64,000 nucleotides of DNA from Strongylocentrotus purpuratus (GCF_000002235.5 NW_022145611.1:14230882-14294881); one strand, 5' to 3'; positions 46,301 through 58,598 are shown, counted from the first letter of the stretch. A program made the numbers and translations. Notes: a model not told the origin generated them from the sequence alone.

Positions 46301-49300
46301 ACAAGCCCTGAAAATTTCCCAATGTAAAAAAAAGAAGAAAAACATCACCTTTACCATTCTCTCAGAACAAAATATACCTTGAAACAAAAGTTGGATATAA
46401 TAACATCACTAATTATCATCTCACCTAAAGCTATCTCCTGCAAACAACCACAGGGCATGATTTCTTAGGTTCTAGGAAACCATGTATTATTATGTACCTC
46501 TGCCATTCTCCCAGACCAAAATATACTTAATTACATCACTAATTATGATCTCACCTAAAGCTATTCTCCGGCTGACATCCATTGGTCCTGGTTTCTCTGG
46601 TTCTAAAACCCATGTATTGTTATCTATCTCTGCCATCTCCTCCCAGAATGATCTATACTTCAGCAGGAATCCCTCAAACTGAGTAATTACATCATGGAGG
46701 CAAAGCTGCAAAAAAGGAAGGAAACTGTTCATTCACCAAACATAGAATACATTAGCATCAAGCAAGGATTGAACCCATGTCCTGTCATAGGAGAGGCATG
46801 AGCCTTAACCAATGTACCACAATGCTCCCACTACATCTAAATCACTCATATTGTAACTGTTTTCATATTATTGACAAAAAGAAAATCAAATTACATTAGC
46901 AGTGGAACAAAATTAATTTTAGCTTATTTTCTTTTGCATTTATTTATGAGAAGAAAAAAAAAAAATTATTAAATGAATTGATCATTGCATGTAAATATAC
47001 TAACTAGGGCAAGACTGCATGAGCTTATTGTAATTTTCTATGTGATGTACCAATTTTCACTCTTGTACCAATGTATACAATTTTAGAAGTTATCAAACAG
47101 TAGTGAATAAAATCTACAGAAGCTGCAATAAAGCTTCCTCATGAGATGTTTCAATCCCTAAAATAACAATATTTTTAGACAGTTTGCTTCTCATCGTTGC
47201 TTTGAGTACATCTCACTGTTGACCTCAATCTTCATCTCTTTCCCTCTCTTTTCTCTCTCTCTCTCATCATTATTGGAATAATTCCCTACCTTTGGTGTCC
47301 AATGCAGTTGAAAATCGTCCTGCAGGGTGGTTGCACAAACTGGAGCATTTGATGGGTGCTACAGTGAATGGAAAATTATGGATAAATGAGTGGTAATCTT
47401 GTAGATGTAGAACATACCAATACCATAGCTGCATCATTATGTGGCATGTCACCAAATAGTTGTTCATGAATAAACATTTACGCAATCCTGAATTTGCATA
47501 TGTTGCTTGTGTCTATTTGTGGATTGTGTATGTGTTCATAGACTTTGTTTGAGGACAGAAAATGACAATTTTTCCTAAACCTATTGACACTCATCAACAT
47601 CAATGATACTGTACCCAACTGTATTGCAACTGAGCATTTATACTTCTCAGAATTGTTGTCATGGCTTATCCCTTGCACACAATTGCTATCAAAGAGACAG
47701 TCAATTCAAATAAACCTTGACCCCAAATCAACTAAACACGAAAGCGATGCAATCTAGTTTACACCTAAAAGGTGACAATATCAATTCATTTTGAAATAGT
47801 TCATTTCACTTTCTCCATTCAAGCGCATTCCGAAATCAATGCCACTAGGATATTCTCAAATGAAATTAAGCTGTCAAAATAATGAAAAGGAATGACAATA
47901 AAGCATGTAAATACAAGAAAATTATCGTTGTTTACACTAGAGTTGTAAATCTTAAGTTAAATATTTGACCACATTAGTGTAGATGCTTACCTGTGCCTCT
48001 GAATGAACCTGAACAGTAACATTGTGTGTCTTATCTGATGAGTAATTGCAGGTCAGCTCAAACTGACTTAAGTCAGACTCCAGATTTGTAACCCTGTAGA
48101 AAACAACATGATTCAGTTTTCCAATCATATGACTTAGAAGGCAGTGACAGCTATTAAATCATATATAGTTTATTGCTAAGCAATAATAGTATAGAACATA
48201 ATAAATTTATTTATTTGGGTACGAAATGAATATGATATGCATGGAAACTGAGGTAAAATATACAACTATGATTCCATGCTAAAATTCATTTTATATATAT
48301 TTTTTTTAAATAAATAATAATTTCACTTTAAATAAACCTGTTACGAGGTCTAGAATTCCCATCGCTTGTAGAATCCACAAGATTTCATTTAATAGAAGAA
48401 TGAAGTGTATGTAAGGTTGGTCATAAATGTTGAAGGTCTGGAATGTGCCACTGATGGTAGAGAGTGATTTAATTCAGCTGTACCAGGGATTAAATTGTCT
48501 TGGCTTGGTATTCTGTTGATTAAAAGAAAGGTATGACCATGCACCTGTTTCAGGTTCTGTGCATAATGGCATAGAGGGTTGCTGCATGTAGCAGTCTGAG
48601 AATTTGGCACACCTCAATTTGAAGCCAAGAGGTACACAGTCTTTGGTTCTGCTCTCCAGACATTACTGATTTCCTGACTTTCTTTCTGAGCTGAAATGGC
48701 TGATTTTGTTTTTGAAAGCAGGAGGCAGAAGATCTTCTACTGCTTAGAGTACTACATCAAGGTTAGTTAATAACATTTTTCTGGCATTTATTTGCTGTAA
48801 TGTTGATTAATGCTTATATTTCTTCTGTGGAAACATTCAAACTTATTTGTCTTTGCTTGCAGCAAACTGGTGGCTGGTGCACTATGTTTGAACCTGATAA
48901 TGAAATTAGGGCCTTACTTATTCTTTACTGAGATGTGCATACTGTGTAAATACAATTATTTTGAATAACCATTTGACATTAACACTATAGCAACTACAAT
49001 AAAAATAAAAATAAAACAAAACAATATTTCTACAAAAAAAAAGGCATTCTAAGCAGTTGGCAAGCAACTTTTCTCTTTAGAGGATGGACAAGTTTGTGAT
49101 GACAGAATTTATAAAATAGGTCAAATGGTTTGAGAATTGAAGGAATAGATTCAATTTAAATTAAGTTAAGTTGACTTTGGAATTTTGGATGACCTATATA
49201 CATGTATAATGATCATCTCTGAAGTTATGCATGGGCATTCGTTAAAAAAGTGAGGTGCTACAAAGATGAATCACAAAAGAAGGGAGAACACAAACAAACA

Positions 49301-52300
49301 AACAAACAAAAAAGACTCAAGATAAAAAAACATTGCTCACATTTCCCAGCCCAATGTTTCCACTTCTTCAACCAGCCTCTGATACAATGGTGAATCGTCC
49401 ACTACCCCATGAGAAGGGGTTCCAGTCTTGCTCACCTTGATGTTATCAAACAGACTGCATACTTCCTGCATAAAGGCTTTGGGATCGACAGCAGACTTCA
49501 GCCTGCTCTCCAGTGTGCCTTGAACCTTGCTGAGGTGACGGACTAATCTCCAGTCTCCCCGAACACTGAACAAAAATATTTTATTATTATTATTATTATT
49601 TCTTCGGCGAAAACAAAGAAAATCAGTGAATACAAAACAAAAGTACATTTGGAAAAGAGTCACGTGGATGCCGGAAAAAGAAAAAGATTTACTAAATAAC
49701 TATAACCCAAAGGTCTTCTTTTCCAATCCATGTGTCTTTTACAGAAATGGTAACAATAGACAATAATACATCATTGATCGCAAGAAAGCAATCACAATAT
49801 ATTTGTCATTTAAAAATGCCATTTAGAATACAATGTACATCACTTGACTTTCACACAATAAGAAATGTATGTCATCGATATTTGTTTGTTAGCAAATTTT
49901 ATGTAGGATCTAAGAAAACATATACAAACATTTTTCTAAATAAGAATATTTCAATTCAATTTCAATTTCATTCCACAAATGTGAATCTAAAACCATATGA
50001 GAAAATATCACATTTACAATAAAATTTACACAAATAAGCGGAATTGAACAAATAAGTCCATAAGTAGACAAATATATATATATATCACATAGGTAATACA
50101 GATTATCTTAACCATATGCCTACAGGATCCAGGTGGTTGCTACATTAAAGACTATGGAATTGAGATAGTCAGTGGATTAAAGGCAACATTGACTGCATCA
50201 GGGATATTACAGTAGAATCACAATGTTCTAACCTGGCATGTTTGATGTTCTTGTCTCTTGGAAGCTCAATCTGAATTTGGAACTCTTCCCCCTGGATTGT
50301 AAAGAAATAGAAAGGGTTTGTTACAATGAAATATGGACGAGCTGTGTGGAATGGGGGGAGGGGGGAGGGGGAGGAACAAAGTCAGCAGGCAATGCAACCA
50401 GTATTGGCTTATAATGGCAAGTACCTAGTAGTAGTCTTTTTAATCATTTTTTACTTACTTTACTTTACTTTAATCCATCGATGTTGGTAGGACAGAGCCT
50501 GTTCATCGATCGATTGAATTCCTTTGCATCAATACTTCTGTTTGTTGTGGTTTCGTGTCGAGGTGTGTGTGTGGAGGGTGGAATAGTTCTGCATTCTTCT
50601 ATTTACTTTCAAAGTCATATACTGAAGGTGAATTCTTCCAATAGTTATCGAGTTTGTTTTTGAAGGCATTTACAGATGGGGCATTAACCACTTCTTCAGA
50701 TAGGCTATTCCATGTGTCCACTACTCTATTCGAGAAAAAGAATTTCCTGATGTCCAGATGTGAAAATGTCTTCTCTAGTTTCAGAGTATGGCCTCGTGTT
50801 CTGTTTTCCTTGCATAAGTGTAGTAGGTTTGTCTGAGTGGTGTATAAGCCATGGAGGTACTTGTAAACATCAATCATATCTCCTCTCTTTCTGCGATGGG
50901 CAAGAGACGGTAGCTTCAGGTATCTCAGACGTGTTTCGTATGGAAGATTTTTCAGTCTAGGTACCATCTTTGTAGCTCTTCGTTGGACACTTTCAAGTCT
51001 CTTTTGTTCACCTATCCTGTATGGTGACCATGCAGCTTGTCCGTACTCCAAGACAGACCTTACAAGGCCTATGTACAAGAGTTTGAAAGTGTCCGTGTCC
51101 ATGTTTGCGAATGATCTTCGTATCACCCCCAGTAGCCTGTTAGACCTGGATATAACATGGGAGATGTGGTCTTTGAAGGTCAGCTTAGAATCAACAAGCA
51201 CACCAAGATCCCTTTCCACTTTAGATTCTTTCAGGATTGTAGTTTCATTGCCATTCTTCATGCGATAATCATAACTTGAGGGGGACCTGCCTATTTTCAA
51301 CACAGTACACTTCTCTGGGTGAAATCTAAGCTGCCATGTATCTGACCATTCCTGCATCTTTATCAGATCATCCTGCAATTTCTGGGAATCTTCGTCGGTG
51401 TCACATCTGGCATACAGTTTCGTGTCGTCTGCAAAAAGCTTAATTCTGGACTCTGGAAGATCGTTTATGTAGATAAGGAATAACAGCGGCCCGAGTACAC
51501 TCCCTTGCGGAATTCCACTCTGCACTGATGACCATTCCGACCGTTGACCCTTCACTACTACACGCTGTCTCCTTCCGACTAAGAATGCTTTGATCCATCC
51601 CAGTGTCTCATCCTGGATGCCAAAGGCTTCAACTTTCTGCAGCAATCGATAATGGGGTACTGAATCAAAAGCTTTCATAAAGTCCATGTAAACTGCATCA
51701 ATGTTACCTCCCTCTTCTAAGATATGTGTCCAGTCATTGAGTACTTCCAACAGATGGGTGGTACAGGAACGACCAGCAACGAAGCCATGTTGGTGTGCAG
51801 ACAACATCTCATTTGTTGATAGGTGTTTGATGATGTGCTTTCTCACCATGCACTCAAATATCTTGCACACAACGCATGTGAGACTCACTGGTCTATAGTT
51901 CCTGCTTTCTTGCTTGTTTCCTTTTTTGAAAATGGGTGTAACATTAGCTGATTTCCAGTCCAAGGGTAATTCTCCCTTTTCTAAGCTCAATTTGAACAAG
52001 AGTGAAGTGGCACATCAAGAACGCCTGCCAACCTTTGCAGTAAACGTGGATGCAATCCATCAGGTCCTTGAGACTTATTTGGTTTCAGATTCCTTAGCAA
52101 CTCGAACACGTCTGATGGTACGACAGCAAAGCTTGTTAATGCTGATTCAAAGTCAATTTCAGGAGGAGTCGGCATATTCTGCAAGTCTTCGCGGGTGAAC
52201 ACACTAATAAAGAAGTCTTGCAGTACTTGGGCTTTTTCTATGTCTGTTTCAGTAGTGGTTCCATCCGACTTAATAAGACTGCCGATACTTTCTCGAGCGG

Positions 52301-54163
52301 TTGTTTTAGACTTAACGTATGACCAGAAGGCTTTGGGATTTTCCTTGACTCCAGATGCTATATCTTTCTCCAATCTTTGCACTGCCTTCTTGCACCTCCA
52401 TTTAACTTGGTTGCTTGCTCGGGTGTACATTTTGCGGTCCTCTTCTGTCTTAGTCCGTCGCCATCTTCTGTAAAGCTGGTGCTTCTTTTTGACATTTGCC
52501 AATGTGGCTGAGTCCATCCATGGTTTCTTACATTGACCTTTTCTGATGTCTTTTTTTGGAGTGTATCTGTCTGAAACCTCTAGCACCTTGTCTCTAAAGA
52601 AATTCCAAGCATTGTCCATAGTTTTGGAGGAAAATTCGCCTTTCCAGTCAATTTTGCTTAGTTTGTCTGCCATACTGTCATAGTCTGCCTTTGCATAGAG
52701 ATACTTCACAGTATTTTCTTTTTCATTGATTTGTCCTCCTCTGATATGAAAAATCAGAGTGCAGTGGTCGCTCTTGCCTATTCCTGCTGTTGTTTCAATG
52801 AATGGTATCATGTCCTCTTCGCTTGTAAACACAAGGTCTAATACATTTGATTGCTGACCAAAGCGATGTCTAGTTGGTTGGTGCTGATGCTGTATAAGAA
52901 ATGCATCTCGTGTTGCCTCTAGGAATTTGCTGGCAGGATGATTCAATCCTTTGTTGCATGATTCTGTCTCCCAGTCTATTTCAGGAAAGTTGAAATCCCC
53001 TAGGAGGAGTTTGTCACAATTTCTTTTATATGAAGGGTTTTAAGCCAATCACAAAAATTTATATTTCCACTTTTAAAACAAAATCATATGGTTGTTGAAA
53101 CATTACCCGAATAACCACGCACTTCTGCAATATTGTTTCAATATCTCATTGTTGGGGTTGTGTAAATGCTAGATTTTACTTATTTTACTAACAAGTTATA
53201 AAACCTAAACTTACACATTTTTATTAGAATGTTAGAAAAAAATGCTGATGATGGATCTACTCTTGTAGATCTAGACTAGACTAGAGAGAGGAATCTGTCT
53301 GCTTGAAGTTTTTTAAAATCAAGTTAGAAGTTAGAACAGTGTCTAAAAAAAAAAGGGGGTCCATTTTCTTTCATTATCTCTTATTCCCCGCCCCCCACAC
53401 TCATATCACTACACTGAAAACTCATAGCATTAATCAACAAAGCACACTCCCATTCTCACTGAAGGGGGGAAGAAAAAAAAAAGAAAAAGAGAGAGAAGAC
53501 TATATTTTAATTTTTATTTTTGATACTCTTATTTAAACAAGAGAGAAAAAAGAGAAAGAAAGAAATTAATATTAAAAAGAAAGGCGTTGGTAATAATAGT
53601 CTGGTCTTGACCGATTGCCATTACAAAAAAAAAAAACAACAACAATTGCTCACTCCTATAATCACTTCCTTTGACGCTCCTGGTAGTGTGAACAGAACAC
53701 TCTTGAGCCTTATAGACCTACACACTCCCCATCCTGATTACACAGACGTTATATTTATTAGCTGCCTAAGGTCAAGGAGTAATTACTGTACAGACAATTA
53801 GCTTCTATATAACGCTAACAAGAACAGTATAATGAGTGGATATAATTAACAGTCGGCTTTACTGTAGGCCTATACCTATAGTCCATTGGGTTTTTCCTGT
53901 ACGAAGGCTACCATGATTATGAATGTAAATTGTAATGTCATAATAGCCTGGAGTCGACCTACGAATACGATACTCCACAGAACTTCGCCCGGGAGGCGGC
54001 GGCCTGGCGTTCAGCGCAGTGAAGGTCGAAGGTGCATTCATACGTGTACAGTGTTGGTGGTCATCAATAGAATATTACTCACTTCAACTCTAATCAAGCC
54101 TGTCCATATTGTCTTTTCCAGGTTCTGAGGGATGAGAATATGCCAGTTGCCGTTTTCTGTCAT
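43394..54163 (-). CDS. FANCL: FANCL E3 ubiquitin ligase, 10 exons, 378 aa
   Basis: This is the catalytic E3 of the Fanconi anaemia core complex. With UBE2T it monoubiquitinates FANCD2/FANCI during DNA crosslink repair. Exons in reading order: 54163-54083, 50291-50233, 49565-49341, 48093-47991, 47358-47290, 46705-46555, 45973-45890, 45223-45096, 44404-44288, 43513-43394. All join in frame. Family landmarks are WVLEPEKPGP with SRRIALG (central double-RWD region), NILEVDFP, and the C-terminal RING/PHD-like domain. The eight likely zinc ligands are all present: C306, C309, C323, C328, H333, C336, C363 and C366 (CGIC, VCDNPHC, FHQTC, CPYC). The length is close to human (375 aa). An in-frame stop lies upstream of the chosen ATG. 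Intron 1 (3.8 kb) holds a LINE. Exons 6, 8 and 9 each have a decayed downstream copy. Confidence 0.96.
44115..44187 (-). repeat. Decayed copy of FANCL exon 9 end and its donor region
   Basis: It matches 44229-44300, which spans the 3' end of FANCL exon 9, its 5' splice site and the following intron. Shared blocks are TCATTCAAATGACAAATT and AGGTAAAATGCTA. The period is about 114 bp. Confidence 0.8.
44886..45036 (-). repeat. Decayed copy of FANCL exon 8 end and its donor region
   Basis: It matches about 45040-45195, which spans the 3' part of FANCL exon 8. Shared blocks are ACTAGCTATG, TGGGGAAG, TACNTAGGTTTGT and GATGATTG. The period is about 155-175 bp. The copy has lost the reading frame. 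Confidence 0.72.
46375..46512 (-). repeat. Decayed copy of FANCL exon 6 and its donor region
   Basis: It matches about 46519-46650, which covers some 105 bp of FANCL exon 6 plus its donor and intron flank. Shared blocks are ACATCACTAATTAT, TCTCACCTAAAGCTAT, CCATGTATT and CTCTGCCAT. Identity is about 75% by eye. It is not usable as an alternative exon without damage. Confidence 0.8.
46757..46836 (-). mobile_element. tRNA-like SINE head or tRNA pseudogene
   Basis: On the minus strand GGGAGCATTGTGGTACATTGG with GGTTAAGGC resembles a tRNA 5' half and A box, and GGGTTCAATCC is a good B box. The acceptor stem does not close, so it is not a working tRNA gene. It differs from the SINE family at 7796. 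It lies in FANCL intron 5. Confidence 0.6.
50452..53040 (-). mobile_element. 5'-truncated CR1/L2-like LINE with endonuclease remnant and reverse transcriptase
   Basis: On the minus strand the element enters within the endonuclease domain (LLLGDFNFPEIDW, later IGKSDHCTLIF), continues through a linker, and then into a complete-looking reverse transcriptase (TPIFKKG, NYRPVSLT, AFDSVPH, GIPQGSVLGPLL, the catalytic LFADDTKLY). It ends with the C-terminal RVVDTWNSLSEEVVNAPS block and a stop at 50599. One single-base deletion near 52004 shifts the frame between the two long open parts (52946-51987 and 51999-50599); otherwise no stop is evident. The 3' end carries a TAAAG repeat tail (about 50452-50474). 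There is no poly(A), as in CR1/L2 elements. It lies in FANCL intron 1. Confidence 0.92.
53041..54082. other. FANCL intron 1, part near exon 1
   Basis: This is non-coding DNA with A-rich and purine-rich runs (53343-53357, 53463-53495, 53625-53640). No exon or named repeat is recognised. Confidence 0.6.
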
Positions 54164-54361
54164 TTTTAAAAGTTGTTCTCTGTCTTATATTTGGCGGGGC
54201 TGGGCTTCAAAATAAAAGCAGAAGGTAAATGCTCTCATTTGATTGATAGAGGGCGTGATGTCTCTGATGCATATGCTCTTATCAATACTTGGATTGCGAT
54301 GGCTGGCTCTGATGGATCTCGTACGGAAAAAGTGGTTACGATATTAATTAATTAATTAATT

Positions 54362-54665
54362 AAAGACAAATGGGGGTGAGGATCCATCTCATGGCATGTC
54401 GAGACATTCATTGTGAATACATTAGGATATTCTTTTATTTTCATTTTACCGCCAAAATGCTGAACTAACGTACCCCTTGCCATTTTTTGGCAATAAGCGG
54501 TGTTTTCCGATTTTTTACAAGATTTGCTCTTAGCACCCTTTCAAAGGCAAATGGGGGTCAGGATCCATCTCATGGCATGTCGGGACATTCATTGTGAAGG
54601 CATTAGGATATTCTTTTATTTTCATTTTACCGCCAAAATGCTGAATTAACCCCTTGCCATTTTGT
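54362..54665. repeat. Two-copy direct repeat upstream of FANCL
   Basis: Bases 54362-54485 recur at 54541-54663 with high identity. Both hold AATGGGGGT, GGATCCATCTCATGGCATGTC, ACATTCATTGTGAA and TTACCGCCAAAATGCTGAA. The period is about 179 bp. A TTAA repeat (54345-54361) precedes the first copy. Confidence 0.88.
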
Positions 54666-55968
54666 GCTCCAACCTGTCTGATCCCAGCGCTCGAGATCCT
54701 AGATAAGATCTCTATGCTCTGATTTATCCTAGTATGTCTAAGCTCTGATCTCGCTAAAAAGGTTGCCTTAACCTCCGAAATCGGTGTAAATTTTTTTGCG
54801 ACTCATTTACAGACGCATAAGAAGGCCAGGTATATATAATCCTCTTCCCTATAATTTGTATTGATATTTGCAAATTTAAACAATAAACATACTAACTGTT
54901 TACAAATTAGGCCAATTAAGCCTATTCCTAATCAAGCAAATAGACAAAGAGGTATATTCAAACCATTACAGATCAGGGGGCAAGGTAAAACTGCCCCTTA
55001 CAAATACCAATCTGGCATGGAATTAAACAAAATTAAAGATCTTTATTTGACTTAACACAGGGCGTAGCCAGGGGACGATGGGGGCGGTGACCCCCTAAAA
55101 AACGCCGGCCCCCAAAGAGAGAGAGAGAAAGAAAGAGAAAGAGAAAAAGTAAGAGGACGTAGGAAGAAAAAAGGAGCAGACAAAGAAACATGACAAAGAC
55201 TATGTTAAAAAGATTATACAAGAAACAACAGATATGTATCACATATTATCCTTTATTTGAAAATGTAATTGTGAAATGAGCTTTGAATTCTATATAGCCA
55301 TCATAATTATATCAGCCCAGCCAAACGCAGTTCACCTTTCGTCCAGCTCGACATAACATAATGCGTACCTACCCAAAACTATGACTATCGAGCTCCTCTG
55401 ATATAATAATGCGGCAAATAATGACTAACATAATTATTTCCCGCAAGCAATTATGGAAATCTTATGATGAAATGCTGATTGTTTGGTGATTGGTTGATTT
55501 AAACGTCAATATATTTATCACATGCATGATGTTTATTTCTGAAGATTTCCTTTAAAAAAAAAAAAAAAATCGAAATCTTGTTTAACAATGAATCAAATAT
55601 TATTTTTGAAAAGACGTCTTCTTTTTCTAATAATTTAATGAAACGTAAAAGCTTCCGCGCTTCACACGAATGGGGGGGGGGGGGATTCCCCCTCCCTGCA
55701 TCTCCATAGGGAGCGCTCTGTAATAAGTGATTCGCCCCCCCCCCCAAAAAAAAAAAACAACAAACAAACAAACAAACAAACAAACAAAAAACAAACAAAC
55801 AAACAAAAACAAAAAACCGCGGTTGCTCTTTAACTGTTAAGTACATGATCTGTCTTAAACAAGTATTTCTACATGCAGGAATTTCTATTAAATGTATCAT
55901 TAAATACTTTATAATCTACTGTAATGTCTATTTAAAGCTTATCTGCCATAGTTTACAGGAGGGATTAG

Positions 55969-56127
55969 ACCGCTCTGCAAGGTCACTGGACAGGTGGTTA
56001 TCTCATCAACTCAGCTCTCAGTTAACATAAGAAAAAGAGGATCATGGGGGACCAATGGTCACCGATTAGGCATTGTTTGTTATATAGAGGGCGCAAGTAG
56101 CTACCAGTAGTGCAGTGGGCCTTTAAA
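55969..56127. repeat. Dispersed repeat, family G copy 2
   Basis: It is the reverse complement of 40770-40936. Shared blocks include GAGGATCATGGGGGACCAA, TATCTCATCAAC and CAGTGGGCCTTTAAA. Two copies about 15 kb apart in opposite orientation show it is a dispersed family. Confidence 0.75.
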
Positions 56128-56279
56128 TGATTATTCTCTCTCACATTTCTACTTATTGTACCGGTAAGGGCTCTGGTAGTTCATGCCATGCCTTCTGTAT
56201 GATTGTACATGATTGTCCAGGTGGGGGGGGGGGGGGGGGGGGACTCAGATTTGGTTTGGACGGAGATGTGCCGCTCAAG

Positions 56280-56423
56280 TCTCGAACCAGGGGCGGATCC
56301 AGCCGGCGGCAGGAGAGGGGGCCCAATTCGTGAGAAAATATTAGCTGCGAAACAGCTGGTCGATAATTCGCTCAGTGGGGGGGGGGGGGGGGGGGGGGCT
56401 CTGGATCCGCCACTGCCTCGAAC
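56280..56423. mobile_element. hAT-like MITE, family E copy 2
   Basis: The element 56288-56415 has the ends CAGGGGCGGATCCAG and CTGGATCCGCCACTG and is flanked by CTCGAAC on both sides (56281-56287 and 56417-56423; 7 of an 8-bp window match). It is related to 28314-28584. An internal run of about 20 G is present. Confidence 0.75.
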
Positions 56424-57815
56424 CCCTATACCCATTTTAAGGGTTATCTTGGCAGAAAAAGATATACCAATTTTTAGCCATGTTTATAGGGATTTTCTCG
56501 AAATATAGGCCCATATTTCACAATTTGGGGTGTTCGCCATATTAGGTTAATTTTTTGGAGAAGTCCGAAAAGGATGAAAGCTAACAAACATAAAGATCGC
56601 CTGCGTTATATTTTGCTCGATTCTTACTTTCACAATACAATTCATGTATTATATATATATATACGCTTTCATCACCCAATATTTATACCATACACACACG
56701 CACATGATTTATTCATGTTAATGATTATAATATCACCTCTTAGTCTTTATTGATCAATACATTTTTTACAGGATAGAAACTTTATCATGAACAAAATATG
56801 TAATTTATTATCACAAAGAGATAAGAAAACGTTTCCAACTTTATGGACAATACCGTATATGCTATATAAGGAGCGACTGTCTGACTGATTTATGATTTTA
56901 TTTATTGACCTTTATGGGTGATGAAAACGTGTGACGAACGAGAAATCTTTCTTTGATGTTTGCAGCCATATTAAAAGAGAACGGAAACTGTCAATAAAGT
57001 GACCGATGTTCATTAATAATTATTGTCAAAAAAATGACGGATGATATTATCCGACATTTCTTCCTGCATGTTGCTATTCGAAATTCCGAACTGAATGGTT
57101 TTGCACTTCGGAATCATTTCCACCTCATTTAATTAAATACCGCACAGGGAGAACCCGGGAAGGGATACAACATCAATCATATCCATTCACCCAGTTATAT
57201 GGATTTGAAATGAACTCTCAGCCGGGGTGGACAAGGGGTAGTAGAGATTTTTCCCCAGAAAACGTCTTTCCCCAAATAAATTATAAAAAGGGAGTGGGAA
57301 AGATGGTTCTGTTCTTCCTAACCCTGGATCTAAACATGCTCTTAAAAACAGCAACACCTAAATCCTTTCCAGTATGATGGTATGTATTTCTCCCTTGTAT
57401 TTTGTGAAAATAATATCACTTGTATGTCTGACAACATGTCAGATTTGGTCTGACGCCCTCAAGTAGATTTTAGTTTGACATCGGACTAGCTACACGTAAA
57501 GCAATCAAGAATGTAAAAAGATTGAAATCTTGTCATATGTTAGTCAGATAACTACAGAAGAGGAAGGAAGTTACATCTTTCTTATTTTTTCATAGGTATG
57601 TTCACACTGGCGAACGGATGGGAGGGGGTGGGGGATTTAAACGTGGTTTATTTCTTATTCAAAAGAGTGGTTTACAAAATGTTGCTGAAATGACATGATT
57701 TTCTTGGACCTTTTAAGTAAATTATACTTTTTTATGCCTTTGTTGGAAAATGACAAATTCCCACATTTACAGTCAGGCAAAAATATGCTTGAATAGAAGC
57801 CTACTTGTCAGGGCA

Positions 57816-58260
57816 CGCGGAACGGCGGGGCTCGGAGAGGGGGGGGGGGGGTCCGATCCTCCTCATTTTTGGGGGGAAAGTATGTTAAAGAGACTTAAAA
57901 AGAAAGAAAAAATAAAGGATAATGACCTACCAATGACCTTACCGGGGCTCTGCCCCCTGGATCCCATCAGGGGCACTAAGGCGGGCCCCTGGATGCTCAT
58001 CTGACCTTAATTTAATGCCTAAAACCCCTGAGCTTCTGGGGGCTTCGACCCTGGAACCTACGCAAATTAGTGACCTGCCAGGTTCACAACTAAGGTATCA
58101 AAATATGCTCATCTGACCGTAATTAAATGCCTAAAACCCTTGAGCTTCCGGGGCTCCGCCCCTGGACACCACGCAAATTTTCGCTCGCTATGCTCTTCCT
58201 GATCGTAATTACTTTTGCCTCCCCCCACGTTGAAAAACGCTCCGCGGGGCCTGCAACTAT
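57816..58260. repeat. Dispersed repeat with a two-copy internal module
   Basis: Two modules (about 57992-58072 and 58106-58183) share GCTCATCTGACC, TTAAATGCCTAAAACCC, GAGCTTC and ACGCAAATT. The GGGGCTCCGCCCCTGG block forms a hairpin. The region begins with a G run (57840-57851). It looks like a non-autonomous element of unknown class. Confidence 0.6.
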
Positions 58261-58598
58261 CATGTAAGAGTGGTGATGATGCGGATTTTTGTGCCGCCTC
58301 AAACGTTAATAATTCAAATAAAAGTAAATGGTGTAAAGAAAAAGAGAAATAGAAAGAAAAAAAAATCACATGTGCTCTTTAGTATTATATTCTTGAATAA
58401 TTTGCAATTGCATATAGTGTATTTCTTTAATAAATACTTTTGTACAAATATTTTACAATTCAGCCTCCGGGCTGTGTTATGCATATTTTGAATAAATAAA
58501 CCATTACTATATATATATATAAAAACAAACTGGGGAATTGTGCCTGTGGAGGTAGGTCTGTACGTCAATGACGTATTCACCCCAGCACGGGAGAGGAT

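Larger units (their letters stand above)
54666..57800. other. Repeat-rich intergenic DNA between FANCL and the peptide gene, left part
   Basis: No gene is recognised. The stretch holds a piece beginning CAGGGCGTAGCCAGGGG (55060-55110) that resembles transposon ends, a CAAA microsatellite (about 55757-55806), poly-A, poly-G and poly-C runs, the family G copy (55969-56127) and the hAT-like element at 56288-56415. Open frames here translate the simple repeats and are not genes. Confidence 0.6.

Noticed and set aside
46757-46836. Functional tRNA gene
   Set aside because: The boxes are present but the acceptor stem cannot pair.
55499-55900. Frame rich in repeated LFVC
   Set aside because: It is a translation of the CAAA microsatellite on the minus strand.
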